A stretch of 64,000 bases of DNA, from NCBI GenBank assembly GCA_016801845.1, contig CM028912.1, positions 20,148,001 to 20,212,000 of the forward strand, given 5' to 3'. This document shows positions 21,726-35,793 of this stretch, one piece after another. Position 1 is the first letter of the stretch. Each line of letters starts with the position of its first letter. The notes under the pieces are model-generated. The model had not been told where the DNA came from. It did no database searches and saw only the letters and a program-made list of their open reading frames with translations. The translations under genes and the position numbers were made by a program. The stretch is from Polydactylus sextarius (Eukaryota; Chordata; Actinopteri; Polynemidae).

Positions 21726-24254
21726 GAACAAAGTCTCCACTGCTGGATGGTGTTGTAACCCTCCTTTGCTGGACTTGGCAACTAACTGTAATGGTTTAGG
21801 ACCAAAATGTAAGTTTTAAAGGGTTTATCTTAACTGCAGACCAGTTTAGGTTCTGGGAGGGAAATGTTGTGCCAGTGAAAGTTGAGTAATGTGGAGAAAT
21901 GAGACACACAGACTAGAGTTTAGATAGAACATATCATATGACCACAATTGAGAACATGAAATAGAAAATAAAATTTACAACATAGAGACCATATCTATCT
22001 GAGAGTGAACACATTCATTTGTAGTATAAATTGAATTTCATTGCAGTTAAACTTACCACACCGGTGAACTTGTGAAGAAAAGAGAAAATAATGAATCCTT
22101 TGCTGGTGGATCACAGTTCAGATTCCTTGTTGGCTCACCTTTCTCGTTGTCAGAGACAGAATTCAATTCCAGTTTCCAGACTTCGAGGAAGTTTCCAACA
22201 TCACAAAAACCTATCCTGAATAACAATAATATACCTCAATATACCTGCTCTGTCTCTGTGTGAGACACAGACACAGGTGACATACGACCTAGTTAGCAGG
22301 CTGCAGAGAGTCACACAGGCCGCGTCACTTTTACAACATTAATTTGGTAATTTATCACTCACCAAGACAGTCCAACACACCTCTTGGAACAGTTTGGATC
22401 GTATCTATCGCCTCTGATATTGTTTTTACAACTTTTTAAACTTGTTTCTATCTGCCTGTGAATGCGTAAGAACATGTAGCTCCATGCTACATCTGATGCA
22501 ATTTGTGGTTTGTTCGCAGGCTAATTTGAAAAACCAAGACAAATGCAGGAAATTGCCCCTATCTGCTATAGCTTCCTCCTCCTCATCCGCCTCTGCTGCT
22601 CAAACCAGTCACATTCAAAGTACCCATGACGTGCACATGTATTTAGACAATAACAGAACAACATACATAAAGTACCTTGAAATAAATGTTTTTGTAATTT
22701 GACACTATACAAATAAAATTGAACTGAACCTGTAAAACAATAGTAAAACAAATAAGTTAGTAGCTGAAGTACCTTTGATGTTTTGAATCATTTTCACTAT
22801 TTTCCTGATCAATCAGTCAAATCAATCTAAGGCTTATCAGTATGAATGATAAAAAACAAGAGAAATATCAATACTCCAAAGAGGCAGGAACCCAGTATGC
22901 ACATTGTAACATTATGTGAGTAAGAGCTATTCATTGCCAACAGATGGTGCTGTTTGATTTGGTTTGCTTGTTGACGTGTTGAAGTAAGCAACAAGGGTTG
23001 GATGGCTAACAAGACAAAATGTTATCTGCACTGAATGTGCATCCATCTTTCTTTGTTGCTTCATGGAAAAGAACTGCCAGTGAGTTTATCTTTTACTAAA
23101 TGTGCATTGAGAGCATATTCATTTCACCATCATTTCATATTTCAAATCAAATTTCTTTATTGTCATTACATGATCCACATTCCGTGAAATTAATTTGCAT
23201 AAAAGAAAACGGTTAACTTTCTCTGACACACATTCACACACATAAACTATATATAAAAAGTAGAAGTGTAAGTAAGTAAGTGGATTGCAGTGGGAAGTGT
23301 CTTAAAGAGGAACATTTGAACCTATATTCCAAAGTTAGAGGACGTTGAGTAATGTCAGAAATGCAGTAATGCCAAAAAAATGAAATAAATTGGTGCTACG
23401 TTAGCAGAGATATGGTGATATGGGTGAGTCTGGCCAGAAAGCTAATAAGCTGCTTTCTAATGTCAAAGTAAACAGTGATTTTGTGCCACTAAAGAGGCAC
23501 ATCTCTTTCTAACACAATGTCTGTTTAAGTCTTTATGTCTGTTTGATTTTCAAACTTGCTTCTATTCTCATTCAGCATTTCATCATTAAACAGGAATAGA
23601 AATAAAAAAAAGTTCAACAGTCCAACTTAACGCATTTATTTTATATTTTCAAAGAGAAGAAAAGAAAACAAGTAAATAGAAAAAAGCATGGATAAATCAA
23701 CGTATTTCTCTCTTACAAGTGTGAAAGGAAAGGGTGCAAAAGTTTTGGATTTGGAGATTTGGATTAAAGGGCACACTTGATACAAGAAGTCAAACTGCAG
23801 CTCAGTGCCTCTGTTTAAACTGTCTCCTTTAACACTCAATGGGACTTTGTACTTGAATTTAAAATAGAATTAAAATTAAAACAACATAAACTTTTGTTCA
23901 TTTGTTGTGACTGTGTGTGATGACGTCTCATATTTATTTTGCTTTCCTATCATGGTCATTAACTTGATTTTAGATGTACAGGTCAAAAATGTATGCATAT
24001 ATGAAAATGTGATATATCATTGCATATATAATATACCATTAATTACAAGGCATATCAACTATGAATCAGTAACTTAAGAAATATACAAATAAAAGCAGAA
24101 AATTAAAGAAAAAACACACAAAGTCATTGGTAAACTGAAAAGCTTAACAGCATTTCTCTTAACTGTAAATCTTAGTAAATATCACATATTGCTGTTGTTT
24201 ATATACAATCTGTACATCTGCACCAATAAAACAACCTCCTCAATGATCCCCTGG
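21726..24254. other. Intergenic region and tfcp2l1 3' UTR
   Basis: No coding gene seen. A minus-strand exon-like stretch with donor gtaagttt sits near 22030-22100 and shares attcattatt-tttctctttt with copy A's exon-like part, so it may be another alternative leader exon for SAMD9-like copy 2. Fragments resembling retroposon 3' tails lie at about 22690-22730 (ctatacaaataaaattgaa) and 23140-23220 (tttctttattgtcattaca). Minus-strand AATAAA signals at about 23634 and 23933 could end tfcp2l1. Confidence 0.45.
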
Positions 24255-27200
24255 TCATTTCAACACGATGTGGAAGCCATCTGTGTTCTCATCTGCACAA
24301 AAGAAAACACACAATATAAGATGGTTCAGAAATACAAATAATCAAATTATATGAAATCTCTATTAATGGGTTGGTATTAAAGGTTAATTACCCCTCATAG
24401 AGCTGATGATGAAGCTCGTTTCTTCCCTGAAGTTCTGCACCATCTGAAACAAACACATTTAACAGTGTAAATGGAGCCACACACCAAGCCAGTATCCAGA
24501 GTTTCTCAGCCAAAGGTGTTATTGTTTGTTTTTTTAATCATTCATTATATTATTACTGTTGTAGCTGCACATAACTGATATTAAGATTAACTGAATATTA
24601 CCAGGTCCTAAAACGACTATTTTAGCACTGAAGTAGCACTGAAAACAGGTTGAAATATTCTTTCACACATTTTATTCCAGAACTGCAGCCCACCTGGAGT
24701 CTCCATAAGTACGAGGTGTTTAGTGCTCAGAGACATGGACCACATAAGGAAGACTGAAACACAACCACCACTGAACAAGACTCATAAGTTGAACCGTCAA
24801 GACTGGGCTAAGAAATGTCTGAACACATATTTTTCAGAGGTTTTATGGGAGAGTGACTCTTGATGGACCAGATGGATGGATCCGTGGCTGGATCACTACT
24901 GGGGACAGAGCTCCACTTGCAGTCAGACACCAGCATGGTGGAGATGGGGTATTGGTATGGGCTGCTATTATTGAAGATCCTTACTTAATGTTTGTGCACA
25001 CTGTACATATTTTGCATGGAATAATCTTGGAGTCATTAGTCATTAGCAGAGACAGAGTGGGGCATATGTTTGTATAGATGTAATTCCAGGTTCAGTAGCA
25101 CTGACCAGCCCTGTGTTCATTTTAAGAATAGTTCAACCATATGAAGAGCAATCAATAGATACCTCATCAGACACCAAGATGTGGATCCCAGTGGGGTTTT
25201 GTCTGTAGATGTGTGTGATTTGCTGCGGACTGATGCTAAACAGCATGGCGATCTTTTCAGACAGGTCCAACAGCGTCAGCTCTTCCAGGTACACAGCATG
25301 ATAGACTACACAGAGAAGACAGAAGGGCAGACATGAACAAACCTAGAGTGCATTACTACAGCTCCATAGATTGCAGTAGGATTCAAATGGAAAGAATTTC
25401 CATTTAGGTGATTTATTTGTAAAAATCCCCTGAAATTTCACACCTTCCAATATAAAATATTGATCATATTCCAGGACAACACACACCCTTTTTTAAGGAT
25501 ACAACATAAGACTGATTTTAAATATGTTGTCATTATTTCACATGTACTAAGTTAAATATAATTAAAAAAACATATGATGGAACATGTGTACTTACTGTCT
25601 CCACCTGCTGGCTTGATGGCAGGTTGATTTCTAGCCTGTTGCTGACACACGTAGATGGTGAGACGAGGCTGTATACACCTGCAGGATGGAAGTGGAGACT
25701 GAAATACTGTCACCTGAAGAATGAACCTAATTTAACAGTAAAGTTCAGTGTTTTAATACAGGTACCAGGAAGGTTGTGTTTTAATGACCTCATATTACAT
25801 CATGTCAACTTTACTAGTTTGAAATACATTAATTTTAAACTCATATTTATGAAATTTCACAACTTGCTGATGTAAACCTGCATATATAGAAGCAAAAACT
25901 TGACAATTTTATGCAGCAATGCTTATTTTATTTCAGATTTAATGTGATAAAACCCCAGAGCCTGGTAAACAAACAATGTTGAACTGCCCAAAATAGGTGT
26001 GAATACAATAACTGTGCACTTTATTTACCAGTTTATCCATTTACCATTACCACTTATTCATGCAGTTGTGCAATCAGCTGGTCATGTAATGCAACGCAAA
26101 ACATACGTACATGCAGATACAGTCAGTTCACCAAATATCAGATTGTGTGATTTCAGTGACTTTGACTGTGGAATGATTGACAGGTTGCTGATCACACAAA
26201 ACAGTCTTCTAAAGTTTAAACCCAGAAAACATCCAGTGACCAACAGCTCTGTGGACAGTAACGACTTGTTGTCAACAGTGTTGGGCAAGTTAATTCCAAA
26301 ATATAATACATTATATATTTCAAGTTGATATTACTACAAACTAATCAGATACATTACAATATTACTCTCTTTAAATTGTAATGTCACATGACTACTGCAT
26401 TACTTCTGAGTTACTTTTACCAAAATAACTGCAGAAGCAGGACTTGTCATCCTAAAATGCCAAGAGGTAGTTTGCTGCAGCTCATTGTAGATCCAATGGA
26501 GGGCGATGTGGTATAGCATAATGACTGTATAGATCATAACTGTAGGTCCTTCAGGCTACGAATAACAATATCAAAAATAATTTACTTACGTGGCAGCGCT
26601 CTAGATGTTTCTTTAAACTGCTATTTCGTGATTTAGAGTTCCTTCAGTTTTGCACAGAGATTGCACTTGACTATTAAATAGCGAGCGCATGTCCATCCTC
26701 TATCATCTTTAACCAACGTCTTCCAGCAGCAGAAAATAGCTGTTTTACTTGCAGAATTATTCTCTTATGCCAAAGGTCTTGTGTTGTTGGTGGTTAAAAA
26801 ACACTAAATTTCAGATTAAAAGCATGTTGTAAAGTGTGCTACTGAAATGTTTTACATTACTGCAATACAATCAGTCATGCATTACTGTAATTGTGTTACT
26901 TTTGTAACGCGTTAAGCCCAACACAGCTTGTTGACAGCAGATAGAGGTCAGAGTACAATGACCAGACAGGTTGGAGCTGACAGAGAGAGCATTGTAACAC
27001 AGATAACCATTCATTATACAACATGTCAAACCTGGAGGTCAAGGAGCTAGAAGAAGATCACACTGAGAAATCTGAGGCTCAACACAGGACAGTTGAAGAG
27101 TAGAAAACCACAGCATCAGCAGCAAGAATACACAGACCTGACCTGACCTGCCCTGTGTCAACAGTTCAGGTCACTGCTAGTGGGGTTGTGATGATGATAG

Positions 27201-30200
27201 GAATGTTCTATTAGTTCACTTTGAATCCTTAATACTAATCAATCATAGTTTGGATGCTACAGCCTGTCTGGGTGTTGTTGCTCATCCCTTTAGAGCCATA
27301 ATTTACCATCCTCTATTGGCTGCTTTTGGCATGATCAAGCTCCATGTCGCAAAGTCGTCATGAACATGACAGTGACACCAGTGGCCATGTTCATCACCAG
27401 AACAGAATGCAGTAGACGCACCTTTAGGATGTGGTAGAACATCTCTTGCTGAACCAAAAGCACAAAGTTTTAAAAGCAAACAGAGGCCGCTTTTCAGTAG
27501 TAACATAATGTTGCACTAATGTACTGGTGTAAGTATGAAGTCACATAATTTGTGCTGATAACTGTGTTCGGATTGTTGTGACAGTGTAACACTGACACTC
27601 TAGAATCATATTAACTGGGTCATATTCTACACTTCTATTTTACCCTTTTTTGTCTCTTTATCCATTTTCCATTAACAAAACTGGTAGACACCTGACCAGA
27701 CAACAGTTGTCCAGGTGTCCAGGTGCCACCTACACCAGCAGTGCTTCATGAGAACCCCAGATTAACTCGACTTGATCCATTCTAATAACAGCCAGATCTG
27801 GATTTACAGGTCTTACAGGGGCATTTTATTTCCTCACCTTCCTTTCATGGTGTTAAAAAGTCGAATGCCGTCTGCTGGGCCACATATCTGGATCAGGTCA
27901 TCCCTGCTCATCCTCAACAGATCGGCACCTGCAACAACAGCAGAAAGTCTGGCTCTTCTTCCTGCCATAATCTGCACGCTCTTGTGATCTAAACTGATAC
28001 AACATCTAACTCAGTTGTATCTCTTTCAAAAGCCTTTCAGTTTAAGCCTTACTTTTCTTCAGACATCTTCACTGAATTCCTCAACAAATGTTTTCTGTTA
28101 TTTGTTTCATGGATCAAAATTTATTTTTTCCTCTTTACCCCCGTTACCTGAGAAGCTGGAGAAGAGCCTTGAGAAAGGTGAGAACCTGTGACGGTGTAGC
28201 CACTGCTGAGTGTTCTCTGGCGAGGACGATGGCACAAGGTGCTACATGTCAAAAAGAAGAAGAGCCCTTGAAATGAGTATAGCAGCACAGCATCCACTGT
28301 CTCCAAATAAAGGCCTAAAGGGAATAAGAGAGCAACATTAATGCTTTCACTGCACTGTGATCTGTTACTTACATCCGAGCAGCCGGGCACAAGCATCTCC
28401 CCTTGCTGGTTTGGAGAACAGTTGCTATAGAAACATGCACATGAGGAAGAAAGAACATATGAGAGTGATTGGTTGAGGATTGTGTTTGTATGTTTCTAAA
28501 ACACACCTGTCTGTTCTTTTACTGATGGACTTTTTAACTCTATTCTGTGTGGAAGTTCATGCTTTTCAAGAATGTTGAGTGTTACTGATGGGCACCCAAA
28601 CCGAATGGGTGTATACTTCACACCACTGGTACAGTGGCTGAGAATTTCTAGATGTGTCTGAAATGGTCAACAAAGCTACTGAAACCCAGTTAGTTCTCCT
28701 TGAGATTAATCTACAACCTGTCTACAGAACTGAATGATAAATATAGAGTGAATGTGGCCTCACCCGTCTGTGAAGCTACAGGACGTTGGTGAGCTGTGGT
28801 AAACTGGTGATGGAGTGCTACAATTGCTGTGGCTGGTGAGATTCAGGGCATCTGGCCACGGGGAACACTTGACAAAGATAATGATAAAGAAAATAGAAGT
28901 CAAGTTAGATTTTTGGTTACCAATTTGTTCTTTGTTTTTGCATTGGAGCAATGGATGAAACTGCTAGTGAGAAGTGTTTCTTCTTAGTGACAAATCTGCA
29001 GAAGATTGTTACCAAACAGAGTCTTGCAATCATTTTTTAACCTATTCTTTTGGATTTATTATGTCTGGCCTGCAGACTCTGATGTCGACTGTTTTCAGTG
29101 AAACAACTCTGATAATCCTAATGTAAAGACTCATATTCATAAACAGCAAACTGCTGAGAAGGTAAAGATGGACAGACATATATATATATATATACACACA
29201 AACAATCACAAGTTGAGAATAAATAATAACAGAATAAATAATACATTATGCTAACAGGCAAAAGCTCATAAAATAAAGAATATGAAAATGTGAAACATAT
29301 ATGTGCACATATATATTTGCACTTTACATATCCACCTGTTGATATTTTGTAATTGTTGGCTTTATCTGACAAAATATAATCACATCATATCCTATATCAT
29401 AATATATTGTAGATTTCTTGCTTTCGTTGCAGCTCAGATCAGGTTTTTCATCCAGTTGAATAACAAACCAGATAAACACCAAAGCAGAAACTGGTAAACC
29501 ACAGTGACGCACAGAGAGCCCCAATCATTGACAAAAAAAAAAAAACAAGCAGAGCAACATATTAACACACAAAGATGTTGTACTGGTTTAAAAATAATCA
29601 GACTGACATACGCTCATAAAGCAACTGTATAATGAATGATTGTACGGATGATTCGGTGGCGGTGACATCAAACAAATATCCAGATAACAGAAGAATTTAC
29701 CAGCGTGGGATCAATAAAGTTATAGTGGAAAGACACTGTTGACAAAAGGACAGCAAACAGAGCGTTGTATCAGACCTGCTCTGTTACACAGCGTTTTACC
29801 TCTTTTAGCAACGTGGTCTCATGGGATGGTTGATACTTTTCTCGGTCTTGAAGGGATTTTTTATCAATCTTCTCCTTGTCTGTCTTTAGTTTGCGATCAG
29901 CTCCTTTAGGCTGGAGACATTAGAGACAAAGACATTTGGAGTCAAATACAAATCTAAGTTATATTTCCAATGGGCCATGTAGCTTTGATTTTTGTAGACA
30001 ACAAAATAATAGTAGAGAAGGTGTCAGACCTTGAAGACTTTGACTTGGCAGCTGGATGAATGAACGTGCTCCATGTATTCCCCGTGTTCGTTGGTGGTGA
30101 AAGTGTCGACCTGGATACGAAAGGGAACCCCCTTCTCTCCGCCATGCTTCCTGGGGGTGAACTCGGTGCTGATGCAGTTGACCTGAGATGACAAGACAAG

Positions 30201-33200
30201 AGTTAGAAGATAGAGAAGAACATAGTGATGACTTCTCCAGATATGTGTCCATCTGAACCCATCTGTACCTGGATGAAAACAGACGCATTCTTGACAGGAT
30301 CCCAGAGGAACTCGATTGTGTTGAGATGCAAAGGGTCTGAACGAGGCTCCAGGATCCCCACAGACAGTGGGATATCTGCAAGCAATGAGCTCGCTTAGAA
30401 TCATGGATGGTGCATTTAGCTTATTCATCAAACTTGATATAAATAACAATCTGTCCTTAGCTTGAATGATAATTTGCGGCTTGATTCTCGATCGACTAGA
30501 AGTCAACTCACCTAAGTCCAGGATTCTGTCTCCAGGTCTGTTCCACCTCCATCCCTCCAGCTGCTGGTGCTCCATGTACTGCAGCCGACGGTCATGAAAT
30601 ACCACACGCACAATGCTCTGTGAACAAGTAGGATCAGGGATTTAGAACAGAGCAGCAGCTACAGCTTGAGTGTGGGGAGCAACCGGCACAGAGCCGAACA
30701 GCCAGACTGTTGGGCAAAGTGCAGAAAAATGCTCCCCTCATGTATTCAAATCTTAAAACTTACTGATGCAGTTTCATTAGGGAAAAGGTAAGGAGGTGGA
30801 CATTCACAGTGAATTTCATCTCTGTCCCCACACATCAAACAGTGCACATATTTTTTTTAAGCTGTCGTATACCCATCAAACATATCTGATACCTGTTAGA
30901 AGCAGTGAACTCAGTGATTTTTCATCAGGGTTCCCACATTTAAAGATCACATGAAATGGACACTTGGAAAACTGTGGTGACCTCAGGTAACACCAGTGAA
31001 TTTAACAGGAAATTCCAGCTGATAAGTGGAGTTCAAAATCATCATCCCACCTGATACATCATGAAGAAAAACACTGAAAAGGTATTTTTGTGATCCCTCA
31101 CAAGATAATTAGTTAGTAAGTTTTAGTGGGAAACACCACTTTTCAAAATGTGGGAACCCTGGAAAAATCCTATTTTATACATATAATATTAGTCCTGCCA
31201 ATACAAAACCATCAAACTCATACAATCTGTTCTTGGCTTAGAATTTATCCCATTTTAGATTTGTTTTTTTTTTAAAGGGGCTCTCCACTCCACCAGTTGT
31301 ATTATGTATTATGTCTTCTGTGGCTTTGAAAATCCAGAATTTAGTCACTGCCTACATTTTTCCCACAGGTAACAATACTTTCTCATGTTGATCATCTTGT
31401 TGGTCAATCAACTTGTGACTTTCCAGCTAAATTATAAAAGTTTACTCTGTCAGATTGAGCTTTTTTCATCTTCTTTCATTTGTAAAATTGACATTGTGTT
31501 ATAGGTTTTTAACACTTGGATGTCTCACCTTCTACTGCTGTAGATTTGGGTCCATTTGTTTTATTTTAAAACCCCCTTTTTATAAACCCTGAAGAGGATC
31601 AGGACATGACATTACTTTAATTAAACTAACAGCCTGTAAAAACATGTACCATTGAGATATTTATGAGGGAGGGAAGCTCATGCATGACTGGATCCAGCAT
31701 GTCATGTGCTTGTTTAGACGCCACCTGTCCCATTCTTGTGTTTCTGGGATGCTACAGCTAACATTACATTCTCAAACAGTGGTAGCCTGACGACAGGGAC
31801 ACATCAGTTGGATGCACTTATTACAGAAACAAGATAAAAACGACCTCTCCTTACTCTTAAATGAGCGTGTTGACAAATGTCTTTGCAATAAAAGTTACTT
31901 TCAACTTAGTCGATAACACGAATGTGTCACAACAACCTGTGTGATGAAAGTTTAAGCAGCATGAAAGACAGGATGAGCTGCGAATGGGTTTGATTCAGAA
32001 AACAGAGGCATCGGTAAGTTATTTATTTATTTTCAAATGAAATTCGAGAAAAGTATCATTTCCGCAGGTAATGGAAGATCATAGATGCCGATGACTTTAT
32101 GAAAAAAAACCCATTCACGAAGACAAAAGCAATGTAGAGAGTGTGTGTGTTACTGGAAATGTGAGTGTAAGATGATAAAGATGAAGATGTGTGTTGTTTA
32201 AAAAAAAGGTTTATGTGAAGTCTAGGAAGCAGGAGAGGGAAGTTTGGGTGATAGTACCAAGCTCTTCAAGGTCGACACCCCACCCCTGAAGTGGAAGGGA
32301 GGGTTGACGGACCTGTGAACTAGGAAATGGATACAAGAAGAAAGCCGAAGAGGTCACATGAAAGTCAAAAAAGAAAAAAAAAGAAAAAAAAAACAACAGA
32401 CAAACACAATACCTTACACCTACCTTTACATATTTGCTGCTTATATCTGTATACTCCACTAGTTTTCTGTTAAGCATACGGATTTCGTAGGACTGACCTA
32501 CATTTTAAAACATTAAAAAAAACCTGATTAAAATTGAAAAATGGGAAATCAGTCAATCAGAAAAAGAGGGGCAGTGGAGATAGAGACTGAATCAAATTAG
32601 AAACCTTGAAAGCCAGATATCAAGGCCAGCCACTAGGAAAGTTTTATATATCTCCATCCTGATCAAATATCATACATTAAGTTTAGTATCACAAGAAGAA
32701 GCAGTGAGGGACACTGTCTACGAGTGCTTTTCAGTATAGTTATAAAAACCAACCATGATGACAATTAACTTCTAATCAATACGCCACCGTTACATGGCAA
32801 TTTAACTGTTGGCTACAAGTCGCAGGTTACAGCAAGCACACGTTCATTGTGTTGACTCCAAACAAATTACTTTAGAGCAGATAAGCAGGGGCAAACTTGT
32901 AGAGACATGAAGGTAATTTGAAGCACAAATATAAAATGTCATGGTTCAAACAAGAGTAAACAGAAACAATCAGAAGGTTCCAGAGGGATAGAGAGTGATG
33001 CAGAGGTGAGAAAAACAAAAAAACAGAGGATGAGTAGAAAATGGAGACAAAAGACAAAAAAGAGAAAGAAAAAAAGACATGAATTAGATTAGAAGATGAA
33101 AGTCAGACAATTCAGAAAACATGTAGGAGCTCATGTTGCACAGATAAATCAAATAGAAAACTTATGATTCTATAAAACTACAAACTAGTTCTGGAATTTA

Positions 33201-34920
33201 TATATTACAAATCCAATATATCTCATTCATATAGTCCTGTTACTGTTAACAGGACTATATGCTCACTATCACAGATCTATGGAAGCAAAAAAAGACCATT
33301 ATATTTTTTTAACCAACCGACTTTAATATGAAATGTATATTATACTTAATGTAAAACTTAAAACACCTTTGAATTTTTAGAGTTTTATATTTTACTTTAA
33401 AATGAACCAGTCCAAATTTCCACATTTGGATTTTAATTATAAATTTAGATCCTCACAATTAAAAGAAGATTCTAATATAGATAATAAATCCAACGTTTTA
33501 AACTGCTGGAAAAGGTTTGAATGAAAACAGTCAGACCTGCTCCTATTGGGTTTTGTTGGGTATGTACCAGTCACATGATCCGAAAACAGTAAACACTTTC
33601 TTTAGATTCCACAAAACTGAAATTACGAAATTTTACCAATTTGGGACGACCTCTAAAAGAGGTGGAAACTTTAACTGAAAATGTTTTAGACAACAGAAAA
33701 AAAAAATCACAAAACTGTTTGTTCTTTTGACTTATCAGCTTAACCAATAAAATAATAGATTCATCTGTAATGTTTAACTACATTACAGATCATAGTCCTG
33801 AGTTTTAATCTGATATTTTAATGATTTTAAATGGCATTCTTATTATTAATTATTGTTTTAATTTCTATATATTTTTGAATTAAATGTATTTAAAATAAAA
33901 AATGAAATTATTTTAGCATTTCTTTGCTCCCACAGACCCAGACAAATCAAATTTGATCTTATCAAACACAACATCTAGAGCTGCAGCAAAGAGAATCAAG
34001 CTCATCTGGGAAATAAAGAATCCTTCGGACAGATCCAGAATCTGGTTTCTGTCTTTTAGAAACAGATGTGTAAAATTAGCTACAGGGTCCCAGAATCAAG
34101 AGACGCAAGTTAAAATTCATTCAAGTGAACATGGTTGAATTTAATCCTGATTTACAAGGTGCTTTAAATCCCACATCAGCACTCCCTAATCTGACTCTAC
34201 AGCTGCTGGAGTTGCATGTGACAAAATGAGCTCCTGTCCATTAGGTCAACATGGACATTCAACTAGCAGGACACACACAGTAGCTACCTTGGTTGAGATA
34301 AGTGAGAGTCTCCTCCTGGCGTTTGGCAGCCGGAGAAGTGGCCGCACATAGGATGTACTGGAACGGGGTCCTCTTAACGCCGCTCTCAGCCCTGATCCTG
34401 GCCTCTTCGTTTTTCAAGAAAGGCGCCAAAGCCTCTCTGAACGGGATTAGGGGAAAAGAAGGAGGAGAAGAGGAGGAAGAAGAAGAAGCGGCAGCTGAGC
34501 GCTGAGGTGATACGACGCGACTGATTAGATACAAAAGAAAACAGGACGATTGAATCACAGGGACAAAGGTTTGATATGTTGCAAAACACAACGTTACTCA
34601 TCTGTCGAAACAGTTTTATCTGTGATCTGAATGTGGATTTTGAATGTGATGTTCTCTTATATAAACCACTGAAATGCAGCTTCAAATCTGAATGTTCAAC
34701 TATCAGTGATAAAGCTGCGAATGTGCAGGTTTTCTGAATAAATCTTAAGGAATGTCAGCGTTTCCATATTCCTGACACTTTGACTCAACATAATGTAGAT
34801 GTGACTTTTTTTTACCCAGAAATCCACAAGTTTCACAAACTTCTCAACATATGAGCGTTACCTAATGTAACTAGCAGAGTGCTGGTGGTAGGACTCGGGC
34901 TGTGAATGGCAGAACAGCAT
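24255..34920 (-). CDS. tfcp2l1: Transcription factor CP2-like 1, complete
   Basis: Fifteen coding exons, 5' to 3': 34920-34862, 34436-34288, 32497-32424, 30617-30512, 30375-30269, 30182-30030, 29910-29800, 28867-28764, 28434-28383, 28241-28148, 27928-27838, 25678-25596, 25305-25163, 24443-24392, 24292-24255. All junctions have AG/GT and every phase agrees; total 1416 nt, 471 aa (human 479). Start MLFCHSQPESYHQHS matches the family N-terminus. The CP2/grainyhead DNA-binding domain spans exons 3-7 (VVFHDRRLQYMEHQQLEGW, STEFTPRKHGGEKGVPFR). A SAM-like domain spans exons 10-11 (TQQWLHRHRFSPFSRLF, LIQICGPADGIRLF), and the C-terminal oligomerisation region spans exons 12-15, ending FHIVLK. Family role: sequence-specific nuclear factor, an activator or repressor in pluripotent cells and kidney/ductal epithelia. 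Paralogues tfcp2 and ubp1 are less likely given the N-terminus and the adjacent clasp1. Confidence 0.95.
24675..25075 (+). mobile_element. Decayed Tc1-like transposase fragment in a tfcp2l1 intron
   Basis: Plus-strand translation in two frames gives Tc1-family phrases: HKLNRQDWAKKCLN followed, after a stop, by LDGPDGWIRGWI and GGDGVLVWAAII, which correspond to the helical spacer and the region around the second catalytic acidic residue. Frame breaks show it is inactive. It lies in the intron between exons 13 and 14, antisense to the gene. Confidence 0.6.
26276..26926. mobile_element. Non-autonomous DNA transposon (MITE) in a tfcp2l1 intron
   Basis: Left end CAGTGTTGGGCAAGTTAAT and right end ...AACGCGTTAAGCCCAACACAG form imperfect inverted termini sharing TGTTGGGC. 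The interior is rich in gttacttttacc and attactgtaattgtgttac, typical of an abundant fish element family. Flanks carry similar direct repeats (CTTGTTGTCAACAG left, CTTGTTGACAG right), perhaps a decayed target-site duplication. No transposase frame. Confidence 0.7.
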
Positions 34921-35071
34921 ATTTTCCAGTGTGATGTCTTCTTTTCTTTCTTTAGTTTTTTATCCCAGACAGCAGGAGAGACGCAGATTGTTGGCGTTCG
35001 TTCTTGGCTTCGTCTGACTTCAGCTCAGAGAGAAGTGTCCCGGGCAAAACCTCAGTGCTCGCCTTTTTATA
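34921..35071 (-). promoter_or_regulatory. tfcp2l1: tfcp2l1 TATA promoter and 5' UTR
   Basis: On the minus strand a strong TATA box TATAAAAAGG occupies 35071-35062; initiation near 35035-35040 would leave a 5' UTR of about 115 bases before ATG at 34920. A GC-richer stretch (ctggctggtat side, cccgggac) surrounds it. A TATA box so well placed ahead of a recognised start codon makes this the likely main promoter. Confidence 0.6.
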
Positions 35072-35793
35072 CCAGCCGGGGGTGATATCATCACCGCTGC
35101 CATTAAGCAAACCTTGAATGACCTTTGAGAGGCGGGGTGTGTGCCTCCCACAACCAATGTCTAGCTGGGGGGTTGATGCATTAATAGCAGCTTCACCTGA
35201 CCAGTTGTTGACACTGCCAACAACACGGCCCTAAAGCTGAAGACTTTCAACACACTTAACGCTAATGACGTTTGGAGAGAATCTTTAGAAAACAAATACG
35301 GTTTTGTGGGACGAAGAGAAGAGCGAGCAGCAATAAACATTACCAGTGATTACTCCATGTGATGAGTTATTAGCAGCGTTGTCTTTTATCACACCAACAA
35401 ATGATGGTAGATTATAAGAAGCTGAATCTCTGAACTGAATGAACATGTGGTGGCTCGTCTCTTCAGATCTCCTCAACAGAAGGACAGAGATTAGCAGCAG
35501 GTCATGTCAAAGTATGTGCGAGTTAATGTTTATACAGAGCAGCTAAGAACACCTCAGCGTTTGGATGCATGTGCCTGTAAATGGATGGACAACTGGGCGA
35601 TCCCACTGCCAGTGTCCCCTGTGTGAAGTCAAGGTTCAACCCGAGCCGGGATTAAAAAAAAAAAAAAAATGGACAAGACACACAGAGCTCGTGACTGACC
35701 TTTCAAATTTTACAAGAGATTATGTAACAAAAAAAAAAATTGTGAAATCCCTAGATGAATACTCAGAAAACATCCACATCAGCTCTGAGTCTG
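35072..35793. other. Short spacer between clasp1 3' end and tfcp2l1 promoter
   Basis: About 0.7 kb without coding signal, holding any proximal regulatory sequence for tfcp2l1 and the clasp1 termination region. I see no recognisable repeat other than A tracts at about 35654-35669 and 35731-35740. Confidence 0.4.

Noticed and set aside
30024..30611. 195-codon frame continuing from the tfcp2l1 exon through an intron
   Set aside because: Consensus donor and acceptor sites and family alignment show that the intronic part is removed.
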